Below, in pieces: positions 42,455 to 50,863 of a DNA stretch of 64,000 nucleotides; the stretch's first letter is position 1; the number at the start of each line of letters is the position of its first letter. This DNA is from Roseomonas populi. Its GTDB lineage: Bacteria > Pseudomonadota > Alphaproteobacteria > Acetobacterales > Acetobacteraceae. The stretch is taken from positions 1-64,000 of the forward strand of contig NZ_JANJOU010000016.1 in assembly GCF_024594815.1 (NCBI RefSeq), given 5' to 3'. The translations under genes were made by a program, and so were the position numbers. The notes beneath the pieces are model-generated. The model was not told where the DNA came from. It saw nothing but the letters and a program-made list of their open reading frames with translations, and ran no database searches.

Positions 42455-43732
42455 ATGGCCCTCCTCATCTTCGGCGCATTGCCGGTGGCGCTCCTGGCGC
42501 TCGGCCTGCCCATCTTCGTCATGCTGCTCTGCGCCACCGTGCTGGGCCTCGGCTATCTCGGGGAGGCGCCGATCCGCGCGGTCCACACCGCGATGTTCGG
42601 CAGCCTTGACAGCTTCGCCCTCCTGGCGGTGCCGCTCTTCATCCTGGCCGGCGACATCATGGCGCGTGGCGGGATCGCGCAGCGGCTGATCAACCTCGTG
42701 CTCTCCCTCGTTGGCGGCATCCCGGGTTCCCTCGGGGTCGCGACCATCGGCTCGGCCTCGATCTTCGGCGCGATGTCCGGCTCCTCGGTCGCCTGCGTCG
42801 CGGCGATCGGCAAGCTCACCTTGCCCTCCCTGGAGCGCAACGGCTACGGCCGCACGCACTCGGTCAGCCTCATCACGGCGACGGGGGTGATCGACGTGAT
42901 CATTCCGCCCTCCATCCCGATGATCATCTACGCCATCGCCGCGCAGCAATCGGTCACCGAGCTCTTTTTCGCGGGGATCGTGCCGGGCCTCCTGGTCGCC
43001 GCCACCCTCGCCGGCTACGTGATGCTGCGCGCCCGCCGGATGGGCATCCCGGCCGGCGCACCCCCGCGCTGGGCCGTCATCCGGGAGGCTTCGCGGGGCG
43101 CGGGCTGGGCAGTGGCGGCGCCGGCCGTCATCCTCGGCGGCATCTATGGCGGCGTCTTCACGCCCACGGAGGCGGCGGGCATCGCCTGCATCTACGCCGC
43201 GCTGGTCTCCGTCCTCGTCTACCGCTCCCTCAGCTGGGGGCAGCTTTGGCAAATCACGCTCGACTGCGCCGTGCTCGTCGGCCAGATCATGATCGTGGTG
43301 GCGGCGGCCGGGGCCTATTCCTGGCTGATCACCACCAGCGGCGTTCCCGCGCAGCTGATCGAGGCGATCCGGGGTCAGGACATGCCGGTCTGGCTGCTCC
43401 TCCTCGTCATCAACCTCGTCCTGCTCCTCGTCGGCAGTGTGCTTGAGCCGCCGGCCGCCATCCTGCTCCTCACGCCCCTTCTCACGCCGATCGCGCAGCA
43501 GGCCGGGCTGGATCCGATCCATTTCGGGCTGGTGGTGACCGTGAACCTCGCCATCGGGATGTTCCTGCCCCCCTTCGGCCTGAACCTCTTCGCGTCCCAC
43601 GCCCTGTTCGGCACGCCGCTGCCGCAGCTCTACCGGGGCGTGCTGCCCTTCCTCGTCCTTTACCTGATCATCCTGGGCCTGATCACCTACGTGCCGGCGA
43701 TCACGCTGGCGCCCCTGGCCTTGTATCGCTGA
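42455..43732 (+). CDS. dctM: TRAP transporter large permease, DctM
   Basis: Large sodium-coupled membrane subunit, 425 residues, about a dozen spans. Family marks: GSLDSFALLAVPLFILAGDIM, GSASIFGAMSGSSVACVAAIG, VIDVIIPPSIPMIIYAIAA, GVFTPTEAAGIACIYA and a closing HFGLVVTVNLAIGMFLPPFG. It completes a full TRAP system (DctPQM), the only complete secondary transporter in the window. Confidence 0.93.
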   Translation: MALLIFGALPVALLALGLPIFVMLLCATVLGLGYLGEAPIRAVHTAMFGSLDSFALLAVPLFILAGDIMARGGIAQRLINLVLSLVGGIPGSLGVATIGSASIFGAMSGSSVACVAAIGKLTLPSLERNGYGRTHSVSLITATGVIDVIIPPSIPMIIYAIAAQQSVTELFFAGIVPGLLVAATLAGYVMLRARRMGIPAGAPPRWAVIREASRGAGWAVAAPAVILGGIYGGVFTPTEAAGIACIYAALVSVLVYRSLSWGQLWQITLDCAVLVGQIMIVVAAAGAYSWLITTSGVPAQLIEAIRGQDMPVWLLLLVINLVLLLVGSVLEPPAAILLLTPLLTPIAQQAGLDPIHFGLVVTVNLAIGMFLPPFGLNLFASHALFGTPLPQLYRGVLPFLVLYLIILGLITYVPAITLAPLALYR

Positions 43733-43742
43733 GGCAGGGCCC

Positions 43743-45074
43743 ATGACCCTCATGCCCTATGTGGAGCTCTCCGATGCGTTCCGGCGGGGCAGGACGACGC
43801 CCCTGGCGGTGATGGAGCAGGTGCTGGAGCGGCTGGACGCGATCGAGCCGGGTCTCCACGCCTTCGTGTATCTGGAACGAGCCGGCGCCCTGGCGCGGGC
43901 GGCCGAGTCTGCGGCGCGGTGGCGGGCCGGCCGTCCTCTCTCCCCGATCGATGGCATGGCGATCGGCGTGAAGGACATCATCGAGACGGCGGACATGCCG
44001 ACGGGCCAGGGCAGCCCTGCCTGGGCCGGCACCCGCACCGGCCGCGACGCCGCCTCGGTGCAGGCGCTGCGGGAAGCCGGCGCAATTATTCTTGGCAAGA
44101 CCACAACCACCGAGTTCGCCTCCACCGAGCCCTTCCACGACACCCGTAACCCGCACGACCCCGCGCGCACCCCGGGCGGCTCCAGCAGCGGCTCCGCCGC
44201 GGCGGTGGGGGCGGGCATCCTGCCGGCGGCGATCGGCTCGCAGGTGGTCGGCTCCACCCTGCGTCCGGCGAGCTACTGCGGCTGCGTGGGCTTCAAGCCG
44301 AGTTTCGGTGCCCTGAACCGTGGCGGCTCCTTCGACCACCTCAGCCAGAGCTGCGTCGGCCTCCTCGCGGCCTCGCCGGAGGATGCCTGGTGCGTGGCCG
44401 CCGCCATCGCCCGGCGCGTGGGCGGCGATCCCGGGCACGCGGCGCTGGCGGGCCCCGAGACACCGCCGGATATCCGGAGGCCGGCCCGCCTCGGCGTGCT
44501 CCGCACCGCCGGCTGGGCGCGGGCCACCCCCGGTGCCCAGGCCGCTTTCGAAGCCGCGCTGGATCGCCTCCGCGCGCGCGGCGCCGTGGTGGTGCAGAAC
44601 GGCCATGCCGCGCTGAGGGAGGCGGAGGACGCGCTGCGGGACGCCCTTCCCCTCACCTTCCGCATCTTCGACTGGGAATGGCTCTGGCCGCTCGGCGCCT
44701 ATGAGCGCGAGCGGCCCGGCAGCGTCAGCGCCCCCATGCGCCAGTGGCTGGAGCGCGCCCGGACCATGTCCCCCGCCGACTACGGAGCGGCGCTCGCTGA
44801 GCGCGAGGCGATCCGCGGCCGCTACGCCGCCCTGCGCGGCAGCTTCGATGCGGTGATCGCGCTGGGGGCGACGGGCGCCGCGCCCGCGGGGCTGGGCTGG
44901 ACCGGCGATCCGGCGGCGAATGTGCCGGCCTCGCTCCTCGGTATTCCCGCCATAACCCTCCCACTGCTCGAGGATGAAGGCCTGCCTCTCGGGCTTCAGC
45001 TGCTCGGGCAGGCCGGGGACGACGCGGCCCTGATCTCAGTCGCCCGATCCATCTGGCAGGAGTGGAATGCGTGA
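43743..45074 (+). CDS. Amidase (amidase signature family)
   Basis: Amidase of 443 residues. Catalytic Lys77 in GMAIGVKDIIETAD, cis-Ser within PGGSSSGS (147-149) and nucleophile Ser171 in GSQVVGSTLRPASYCG; the last motif is the Gln-containing variant rather than GTDTGGS. Ten bases after dctM and overlapping the next Bug start (TGATG), so it belongs to the TRAP operon. It probably hydrolyses an imported amide to the acid plus ammonia or an amine. It is only distantly similar to the AtzE-like amidase at 5.5 kb. Confidence 0.9.
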   Translation: MTLMPYVELSDAFRRGRTTPLAVMEQVLERLDAIEPGLHAFVYLERAGALARAAESAARWRAGRPLSPIDGMAIGVKDIIETADMPTGQGSPAWAGTRTGRDAASVQALREAGAIILGKTTTTEFASTEPFHDTRNPHDPARTPGGSSSGSAAAVGAGILPAAIGSQVVGSTLRPASYCGCVGFKPSFGALNRGGSFDHLSQSCVGLLAASPEDAWCVAAAIARRVGGDPGHAALAGPETPPDIRRPARLGVLRTAGWARATPGAQAAFEAALDRLRARGAVVVQNGHAALREAEDALRDALPLTFRIFDWEWLWPLGAYERERPGSVSAPMRQWLERARTMSPADYGAALAEREAIRGRYAALRGSFDAVIALGATGAAPAGLGWTGDPAANVPASLLGIPAITLPLLEDEGLPLGLQLLGQAGDDAALISVARSIWQEWNA

Positions 45075-46051
45075 TGACGATCCCTTCTCGCCGCGTGCTG
45101 CTCGCTGCGCCCCTCGCGCTGCCGTTCCTCGGCACGCCGGCGCTTGCCCAGCCCTACCCTGCCCGTTCGATCCGGATGGTCGTTCCCTACGCGCCGGGGG
45201 GTGTCAGCGACATCGCCGCGCGGCTTCTCGCCGAGGGACTGACCCGCCGGACGGGCGCTGCGGTCGTCATCGAGAACCGGCCGGGCGCCGGCGGTATCGT
45301 CGGAACGGATGTTGTCGCCAAAGCTGCACCCGACGGCTACACCCTGCTCGTCGCCACGAATGGAGAGGTGGCCATCAACCCGGCTGTATACCCCACCCTT
45401 CCCTATGATCCGCAGCGCGACCTGCGGCCGCTGGCCATGCTGACGGAAACACCGCTCATGTGGGCCGCCTCCACCGCGTCCGGCCACACACGTCTGCAGG
45501 ACCTGTTGGACGCCGCCCGCGCTCGCAGCGGGGAGGTCAACTACGCGACGCCTGGCAACGGCACAATGAATCACTTGACCGGAGAGTGGTTCGCCATGGC
45601 CGCCGGCATCCGGCTGCAGCACATTCCCTATCGCGGCGGCGCGCCGGCCGCCATGGCCGTGGCGGGCGGGGAGGTACCGTTCGGAGTTCTCGCCGTATCC
45701 TCCGCGCTGCCGCACGTGCAGGGCGGCCGCATGCAAGCCCTGGCCGCAACCACTTCGGCGCGCTCCACCCTACTGCCCGATATGCCAACGGTGTCAGAGA
45801 GCGGCATCCGAGACTTCGATGCTGCCATCTGGGTCGGCCTGTTTGCTCCGTCGGGCGTGAGCGACGAAGCCGCCGCTTGGCTTGAGAGGGCGGCACTGGA
45901 TGTAGTAGGGCAGCCGGAGTTCCTTGGTAAACTCACCACCGTCGGGGCGGTCGCCAGGCCGTTGGCGGGGGTTGCGTTGGGTCAGCGCCTGCGAGAAGAT
46001 GCTGCGCGGTTCCAGGACATTGCCCGTCGCTCGAATATCAAGCCGGGATAG
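45074..46051 (+). CDS. Bug/TctC-family receptor
   Basis: Bug receptor, 325 residues, starting at the ATG that shares a base with the amidase stop; CAGGAG lies 11 bases upstream. Leader TIPSRRVLLAAPLALPFLGTPALA, loops VPYAPGGVSDIAAR and APDGYTLLVATNG. It is the fifth gene of the TRAP-amidase transcript, so one operon encodes two unrelated receptor types. Codon use in the second half is slightly less GC-rich than in neighbouring genes. Confidence 0.9.
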   Translation: MTIPSRRVLLAAPLALPFLGTPALAQPYPARSIRMVVPYAPGGVSDIAARLLAEGLTRRTGAAVVIENRPGAGGIVGTDVVAKAAPDGYTLLVATNGEVAINPAVYPTLPYDPQRDLRPLAMLTETPLMWAASTASGHTRLQDLLDAARARSGEVNYATPGNGTMNHLTGEWFAMAAGIRLQHIPYRGGAPAAMAVAGGEVPFGVLAVSSALPHVQGGRMQALAATTSARSTLLPDMPTVSESGIRDFDAAIWVGLFAPSGVSDEAAAWLERAALDVVGQPEFLGKLTTVGAVARPLAGVALGQRLREDAARFQDIARRSNIKPG

Positions 46052-46293
46052 ATCCCTGCTCGGCGCCTCGGTCCTGCCGTCGCTCGCACTGCGCCCGCCA
46101 GTTCCGGGAACACAGTGTCACCCGCTCCGCCCCACCCTCTCGCGGCAGCTCGCCACCGTGCCGTGGTGGGAGAAGACGCGCGACCGCGGCCTGCGCGCGC
46201 TGCTCGAGGCGCTGAAACGGCTGAAGTAGGCCGACCAGGCCGGGCCGAAGGGAAGATTGGCCTGCCTCGAAGCGGCTCCAGCACCTACGGCCC
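46052..46293. other. Region without a recognisable gene
   Basis: After the Bug gene there is a coding-like stretch on the plus strand (QLATVPWWEKTRDRGLRALL to a TAG at 46229) that I cannot assign to a family and that has no plausible start. It may be the end of a decayed gene. Nothing else is visible. Confidence 0.3.
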
Positions 46294-46686
46294 CTACGCC
46301 GGCGGTCCCTCGGGGTACTGCGGCAGCCCATCGTCGAAGCGAAGCCAGGGTTGGCGCGAGGAGGTCCAGAAGTGCATGTCGGGCCGGAACTGGCCCGGGT
46401 CATCCAGCGAGCCCGCCGTCAGGCCCATCAAGCCCGCGCTTTGACGGGCTGAGAAGATTGTCGTCCCGCAGTTCCGGCAGAAGCCGCGCTCCAGCGCCGG
46501 GGAGGAGTGGAACCGCCCGGCCGGGCCGCTCAGGCGCACGTCGGCGGCGCGGAATAGCAGGCGGGCGTTGAAGGCGGCGCCCAGGGCCTTCTGGCACAGG
46601 CGGCAATGGCAGATCCGCTCGTTGATGGGCGTGCCCTCGGCCACATAGCGGACGGCGCCGCAGAGGCATCCCCCCTCGTACCGCAT
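46294..46686 (-). CDS. GFA-family (glutathione-dependent formaldehyde-activating-like) zinc protein
   Basis: A 130-residue GFA/CENP-V-fold protein. Zinc ligands come from GGCLCGAVRY, CHCRLCQKALG and FCRNCGT, the full set expected for the family. Only a minority of the family act on S-hydroxymethylglutathione, so the function is open. Monocistronic, reading away from the decayed hydrolase region. Confidence 0.88.
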   Translation of the reverse strand: MRYEGGCLCGAVRYVAEGTPINERICHCRLCQKALGAAFNARLLFRAADVRLSGPAGRFHSSPALERGFCRNCGTTIFSARQSAGLMGLTAGSLDDPGQFRPDMHFWTSSRQPWLRFDDGLPQYPEGPPA

Positions 46687-46989
46687 CGTTGTCGTCCCTC
46701 ACCAATAGCTGCCGGGCCATACTCGGGGCTGGCAGTAGCGGCGACCAGGGTCGGATTTGAGAATGGCCAGCCAGCTACTCGCAGTCAGGGATCAAGTTTT
46801 CTCTCCTCGGATCGAGGAGAAACCAGGGACAGACACCCTGCCCGTGAAGCACACCGGGACCCCAATTCCGGAGCCGATCCAAGCCTCTTTTACCAGCCTC
46901 ACCCTTCTGATTCGCGCCCATCTCGGACATTCAAGTGCCGGCGTAGCCGTCCGAATAGCGGCCATTCATCCTCCGGCTGGTCTCCTGCT
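46687..46989. other. Intergenic stretch, probably decayed coding DNA
   Basis: About 300 bases with lower GC and no convincing gene. It runs into the hydrolase remnant that follows and may hold the degraded front of that gene. No repeats or terminal inverted repeats seen. Confidence 0.35.
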
Positions 46990-47179
46990 CACGGCCTGGC
47001 GTTCCGAGCCCAGTTCCTACGCTGTCTCGACAGAGGACCGGACGATCAACCCGGACCTACAGCGCTTCACGGCCTCCCGCATGGGAGCGCGGGCGGTGGA
47101 GCTGCAGTCCAGCCATATCTCGCTGACCGCCCATCCCCGGCCGGTCGCGAACCTGATCTTGGAAGCGGCCAGCCGCTGA
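46990..47179 (+). pseudogene. C-terminal remnant of an alpha/beta hydrolase
   Basis: About 62 residues read as the end of a salicylate-esterase-like alpha/beta hydrolase: AWRSEPSSYAVSTEDRTINP (the acid Asp region), LQRFTASRMGARAVEL, and SSHISLTAHPRPVANLI with the catalytic His. The nucleophile elbow and everything before it are missing. An open frame can be extended upstream to an ATG at 46757 but those residues are out of family. It is probably a dead fragment, convergent with the GlxA-like gene. Confidence 0.65.
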
Positions 47180-47194
47180 TGCGCCGAACCTCCG

Positions 47195-48157
47195 TCAGTC
47201 CTTTCCCTGGCGACGCCGGTACTCCACGGGCGTCGTCCCGACCCGCCTGAAGAAAGCGCGCCGGAGGGTGTCGGCGTCCCTGAACCCGCAGGCGCCGGCC
47301 ACCTGCTTGATGGCGATGTCGCCGCGCTCCAGAAGACGGCGCACGGCCTCGATCCGCACGCCCTCGACATACGCCGCCGGGGTCAGTCCCGTTTCGGCCC
47401 GGAACAGGCGCGCGAAGTGCCGCGGGCTCATCCCGGTCCGGGCTGCAAGGCGCTCGACGCTGTGGTCCTCCGCAGGGTGAGAGGCGACCCAGCGCTGGAC
47501 CTCCTGCAAGGCGGAACGCCCAACGGGAGCGCCGACGCCGTGCCGGCTGAACTGCATCTGGCCGCCGCCGCGCTTGAAGAACATGACGAGTTGCGCCGCG
47601 ACCTGCCGCGCCAGCTCCGCCCCCAGGTCCTCTTCCACCAGCGCCAGGGCGAGGTCGAGGCCCGCCGTGACCCCGGCGGCCGTCCGGAGCGGACCGTCGA
47701 AGATGCAGATAGCGTCGGGTTCGACCCTCGCCCCGGGGTAGCGGGCGGCCAGAGCCTCTGCCACGGCCCAGTGCGTCGTCACGCGACGCCCCTCCAGCAG
47801 CCCGGCCTGCCCCAGCAGGAAGGCGCCGCTGCACACCGAACCATAGCGCCGGCACCGGCGCGCGGCGGCCCCAACCCAGTCCAGCAGTGCGGGTTCCCCC
47901 TCCTGCTCATGCATCCTCGGTGCCCCGGCGACCAGCAGCGTGTCGAAGGCCGTCGCCCCTGCCTCGGTTGCGACGAGGTCGGGCAGGATCCGCCGGCCCG
48001 ACGAGGTCTCGACCGGCCCCGGCCCGGCCCCGACGACAGCGAGGCTGTAGGCCGCCTCGCCGAACTGAATGTTCGCCTCGGCGAAGACGTCGAGAGGACC
48101 GGCTACGTCCAGCAACTGGACACCCGCGACTGCGAGAACCGCGACAGAACGGGCCAT
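47195..48157 (-). CDS. GlxA-family regulator (DJ-1/PfpI domain plus AraC HTH)
   Basis: Transcription activator, 320 residues: an N-terminal class-I glutamine amidotransferase-like domain (about 5-190, with Cys109 in YGSVCSGAFLLG) and a C-terminal double helix-turn-helix (SVERLAARTGMSPRHFARLF, then IAIKQVAGACGFRDADTLRRAF). Regulators of this type control catabolic genes for small nitrogen compounds. Divergent from the HD-domain hydrolase across 117 bases with a strong dyad, so that gene is the probable target. Confidence 0.92.
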   Translation of the reverse strand: MARSVAVLAVAGVQLLDVAGPLDVFAEANIQFGEAAYSLAVVGAGPGPVETSSGRRILPDLVATEAGATAFDTLLVAGAPRMHEQEGEPALLDWVGAAARRCRRYGSVCSGAFLLGQAGLLEGRRVTTHWAVAEALAARYPGARVEPDAICIFDGPLRTAAGVTAGLDLALALVEEDLGAELARQVAAQLVMFFKRGGGQMQFSRHGVGAPVGRSALQEVQRWVASHPAEDHSVERLAARTGMSPRHFARLFRAETGLTPAAYVEGVRIEAVRRLLERGDIAIKQVAGACGFRDADTLRRAFFRRVGTTPVEYRRRQGKD

Positions 48158-48195
48158 GGGACCTCCGTGGCAGTCTTGGTGCGATCGTTGTCCGG

Positions 48196-48216
48196 AATCG
48201 TCGTTAAACGTCGATT
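48196..48216. promoter_or_regulatory. 21-bp near-perfect dyad, putative operator
   Basis: Arms AATCG-T-CGTT and AACG-T-CGATT around a central A; only one pair is mismatched. It also holds direct repeats CGTCG spaced ten bases apart, the form AraC-type proteins prefer. It lies 39 bases from the GlxA-like start and 58 from the HD gene start. Confidence 0.5.
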
Positions 48217-48274
48217 GCTGCCATGCCCTCGCGTCAGTAGCTCATGGAGCACTACCGGTAAAGGAGATCCGACC

Positions 48275-48946
48275 ATGGCCATCACCTGCGAGGCCGCAAT
48301 TCCCGACAGCAGGCTCGCCCGCACCATTACCGAGTTCGTCCGCGACACCGAGACCGAGCTGCTCTTCAACCACTCGAGCCGGGTCTACCATTTCGGCGCA
48401 CTGGCCGGCCTGCATCGCGGGCTGACCTTCGACCGCGAACTGCTCTACGCCGGGGCGATGTTCCACGACGTGAGCCTGATGCCGGCCCACAGCAGCCCGG
48501 ACGAACGCTTTGAGGTGGACGGCGCCAATGCCGCCCGGGACTTCCTCCGCTCCCACCGCGTGCCGGAGGAGGACGTCTACACGGTCTGGACGGCCATCGC
48601 GCTCCACACCACGCCCGGCATCCCCGTCCACATGCATCCCGTCGTCGCCCTCGTCACGGCGGGTGTCGAGATGGATGTGCTCGGCCTGACATACGGGGAC
48701 TACACGGACGCGGAGCGCGAGGCCATCACCGCCGCATTTCCGCGCACGCCGGACTTCAAGGAGGACATCATCCAGGCCTTCTACGACGGCATCCGGCACA
48801 AGCCCGAAACCACCTTCGGCAACGTCAAGGCCGACGTCATCGCCGACAAAGAGCCGGGCTTCCGCCGCGGCAACTTCTGCAGCGTGATCCGGAACTCCCG
48901 CTGGCCGGGCGGCCATGCACCGGGTTGCGGCTGCGGGCAAGCGTGA
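48275..48946 (+). CDS. HD-domain hydrolase, cyanamide hydratase-like
   Basis: A 223-residue HD-fold metalloprotein. Metal ligands: His33 (LLFNHSSRVYHFG), His64-Asp65 (MFHDVSLM) and a later His in IALHTTPGIP. Overall pattern (NHSSRVYHFG, LLYAGAMFHDV, DGANAARDFL) fits the cyanamide hydratase-like family, which in fungi hydrates cyanamide to urea; most bacterial members are uncharacterised. AAGGAG precedes the ATG. A Cys-rich tail (APGCGCGQ) is unusual. Single gene, divergent from its likely regulator. Confidence 0.82.
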   Translation: MAITCEAAIPDSRLARTITEFVRDTETELLFNHSSRVYHFGALAGLHRGLTFDRELLYAGAMFHDVSLMPAHSSPDERFEVDGANAARDFLRSHRVPEEDVYTVWTAIALHTTPGIPVHMHPVVALVTAGVEMDVLGLTYGDYTDAEREAITAAFPRTPDFKEDIIQAFYDGIRHKPETTFGNVKADVIADKEPGFRRGNFCSVIRNSRWPGGHAPGCGCGQA

Positions 48947-49079
48947 TCCCTGCACGCTGACGGACGGCGACGTTCCTGCCGCCGACTCAGGCAGGACCGC
49001 GATGCCTGGGGACGCAGGCTTGCGGCCTGATCCGTACCTGCTCAGGACCGGCAGCCCGGCAGATTTCTTTCGGCGCCGC

Positions 49080-49107
49080 GGGAATAAGCCGCGGCGGCGG
49101 TTGTCTC
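49080..49107 (+). promoter_or_regulatory. ECF-type promoter for the catalase operon
   Basis: GGGAATA (49080-49086), 15 bases, TGTCTC (49102-49107); the catalase-like start is 34 bases downstream. The same two boxes with the same 15-base spacing occur before the sigma-factor operon and the small secreted protein gene. Confidence 0.7.
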
Positions 49108-49141
49108 AATCCAGGCCACCGCGACGAAACGGAACCGAACG

Positions 49142-50218
49142 ATGCGAAGATCGCGACAAACCCTAATTTGGCCTTCCGCAGTGATCGGTGCGACCGTCCT
49201 CCTGCTCGCCGGAGGCTTCGCCTGGAGTGCGGGCTGGGTTGGTGCGGAACGCATCAGCGGCGGTGACGTCGTCGCGGCGCTAGACGATAGCGGTGGAGAG
49301 CATCCGGGGTATCGCCGCGCCCACGCGAAAGGCATCTGCTTCACGGGGGTGTTCGAGGCGAACGGGGCAGGTGCCGAACTGTCGGTCGCGCAGGTCTTCC
49401 AGCGCGCGGCCTACCCGGTGATCGGCCGGTTCTCGATCGGCGGCGGCAACCCGCTGGCTGTCGACGGGCGCAACGTGTTCCACTCGATGGCTCTCGTGAT
49501 CAGGACGGAGAACGGGCAGGAATGGCGTCTCGCGATGGACCACACGCCGATCTTCCCGGTCGCCGATGTCGCCTCCTTCGTCGCCCTCCAGCGCGCGACG
49601 AAGCCCGATCCGAGGACGGGCAAGCCTGATCCCGAGGTGATGAAGGCCTTCCTGGCAGACCATCCGGAGGTGAGGGCGTTTCAGGACTACATGGCCCAGG
49701 CGGTGCTACCCAACAGCTTCGCCAACGCGACCTACTACAGCATCAACACCTTCCGCTTCACCAATGCGGGCGGCACCGCACGCCCCGTGCGGTGGCAGTT
49801 CGTGCCGGACACGCCGCTGGCCGGCCTGGACAAGCAGCACCTCGACGAGTTGCCACGGGACTATCTGTTCGACGAGGTGACCGCGCGAACCGCCGACGGA
49901 CCCTCACGCTGGCACCTGCAACTCGTCGTCGCCAATCCGAGCGATGTGACGGACAAGGGGACGGTCGCCTGGACGGGCCCGCACCGGACGATCGACGCGG
50001 GAACGCTGGTCATGACCGCCGTCCGGCCAGAGGAGACCGGCACCTGCCGCGACCTCAACTTCGACCCGACCATTCTCCCGCCAGGGATCGATCTCTCCGA
50101 CGACCCGCTCCTCGCCGCGCGTTCGAAGGCCTACTCCACTTCCTTCACTGATCGCGCCACCGAAGGGGCGGGCCCGAGCGCCGCGGGCGAGAACCTGGCG
50201 CGGAGGCAGGCCCGATGA
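49142..50218 (+). CDS. srpA: Periplasmic catalase-like haem peroxidase (SrpA family)
   Basis: Catalase-fold haem protein, 358 residues, shorter than true catalases (about 480). An N-terminal hydrophobic segment (about 9-30) acts as signal or anchor to the periplasm. Distal His61 in HAKG, proximal haem Tyr331 in ARSKAYSTSF. Members use peroxide with an organic or haem electron donor. The stop overlaps the next start (ATGA), giving a peroxidase-cytochrome b561 operon in which the membrane cytochrome may supply electrons. Driven by the ECF-type promoter just upstream. Confidence 0.9.
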   Translation: MRRSRQTLIWPSAVIGATVLLLAGGFAWSAGWVGAERISGGDVVAALDDSGGEHPGYRRAHAKGICFTGVFEANGAGAELSVAQVFQRAAYPVIGRFSIGGGNPLAVDGRNVFHSMALVIRTENGQEWRLAMDHTPIFPVADVASFVALQRATKPDPRTGKPDPEVMKAFLADHPEVRAFQDYMAQAVLPNSFANATYYSINTFRFTNAGGTARPVRWQFVPDTPLAGLDKQHLDELPRDYLFDEVTARTADGPSRWHLQLVVANPSDVTDKGTVAWTGPHRTIDAGTLVMTAVRPEETGTCRDLNFDPTILPPGIDLSDDPLLAARSKAYSTSFTDRATEGAGPSAAGENLARRQAR

Positions 50219-50766
50219 GCCGCCGGTCGCCCGACTTCCACCCGGTGCTGCGCGCCGTTCACTGGCTCATGGCCGCCATGGTCCTCGCCATGCTGTTCAT
50301 CGGCGTCGGCATGGTCTCCACCACCGGGCCGCTCTACCCGGCCCTGCTGGCGCTGCATCGCCCCTTGGGCATTTCGATCCTCCTGCTCGTGCTCATCCGC
50401 CTGCCGCTGCGGCTAGCAACTGGCGCACCGGCCCTGCCCGCCGACCTGCCGCGAATGCAGAAGCTGGCGGCGAAGGCCTCGCACGTCCTCCTCTACGCGA
50501 GCATGGTCACCTTGCCGCTCGTCGGCTGGGGCATGCTGTCCGCGGGGGGCTACCCCGTGCAGCTGACGAAGGCGCTGATCCTGCCGCCGATCCTGCCGCA
50601 CGATCTCCGCCTCTACGCCGTCCTCCGCGCCATGCACACCGTGGTGGCGCTGCTGTTCTTCGCCCTGATCCTCGCGCATCTGGCCGCAGCGTTGGCGCAC
50701 GGGCTGATCCGCCGGGACGGCGTGCTCCGGAGCATGACAGCCGGCCATCCCGCCAGTCGCCCCTGA
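50215..50766 (+). CDS. Cytochrome b561-type membrane protein
   Basis: Di-haem four-helix membrane cytochrome, 183 residues. Spans with probable haem His: LRAVHWLMAAMVLAML, LALHRPLGISILLLVL, KASHVLLYASMVTLPL and AMHTVVALLFFALILAHLAA. Translationally coupled to the catalase-like gene. Expected to pass electrons from the quinone pool to the periplasm; pairing with the peroxidase suggests a peroxide-reducing shuttle. Confidence 0.9.
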   Translation: MSRRSPDFHPVLRAVHWLMAAMVLAMLFIGVGMVSTTGPLYPALLALHRPLGISILLLVLIRLPLRLATGAPALPADLPRMQKLAAKASHVLLYASMVTLPLVGWGMLSAGGYPVQLTKALILPPILPHDLRLYAVLRAMHTVVALLFFALILAHLAAALAHGLIRRDGVLRSMTAGHPASRP

Positions 50767-50863
50767 GATGAGGCAAGGCCTCCCACGGCCGTCAATCCAC
50801 GGTGCGGCCCTGTGCAGAGCGCGGGTCGGTCGCCGTGGCAGATAAGCGTGAAAGGCAGTCACC

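Noticed and set aside
41555-43753. A 732-codon open frame opposite the TRAP permease genes
   Set aside because: Highly charged Asp/Glu/Arg/Gln-rich sequence typical of the antisense of membrane-protein genes; DctQ and DctM are unmistakable on the plus strand.
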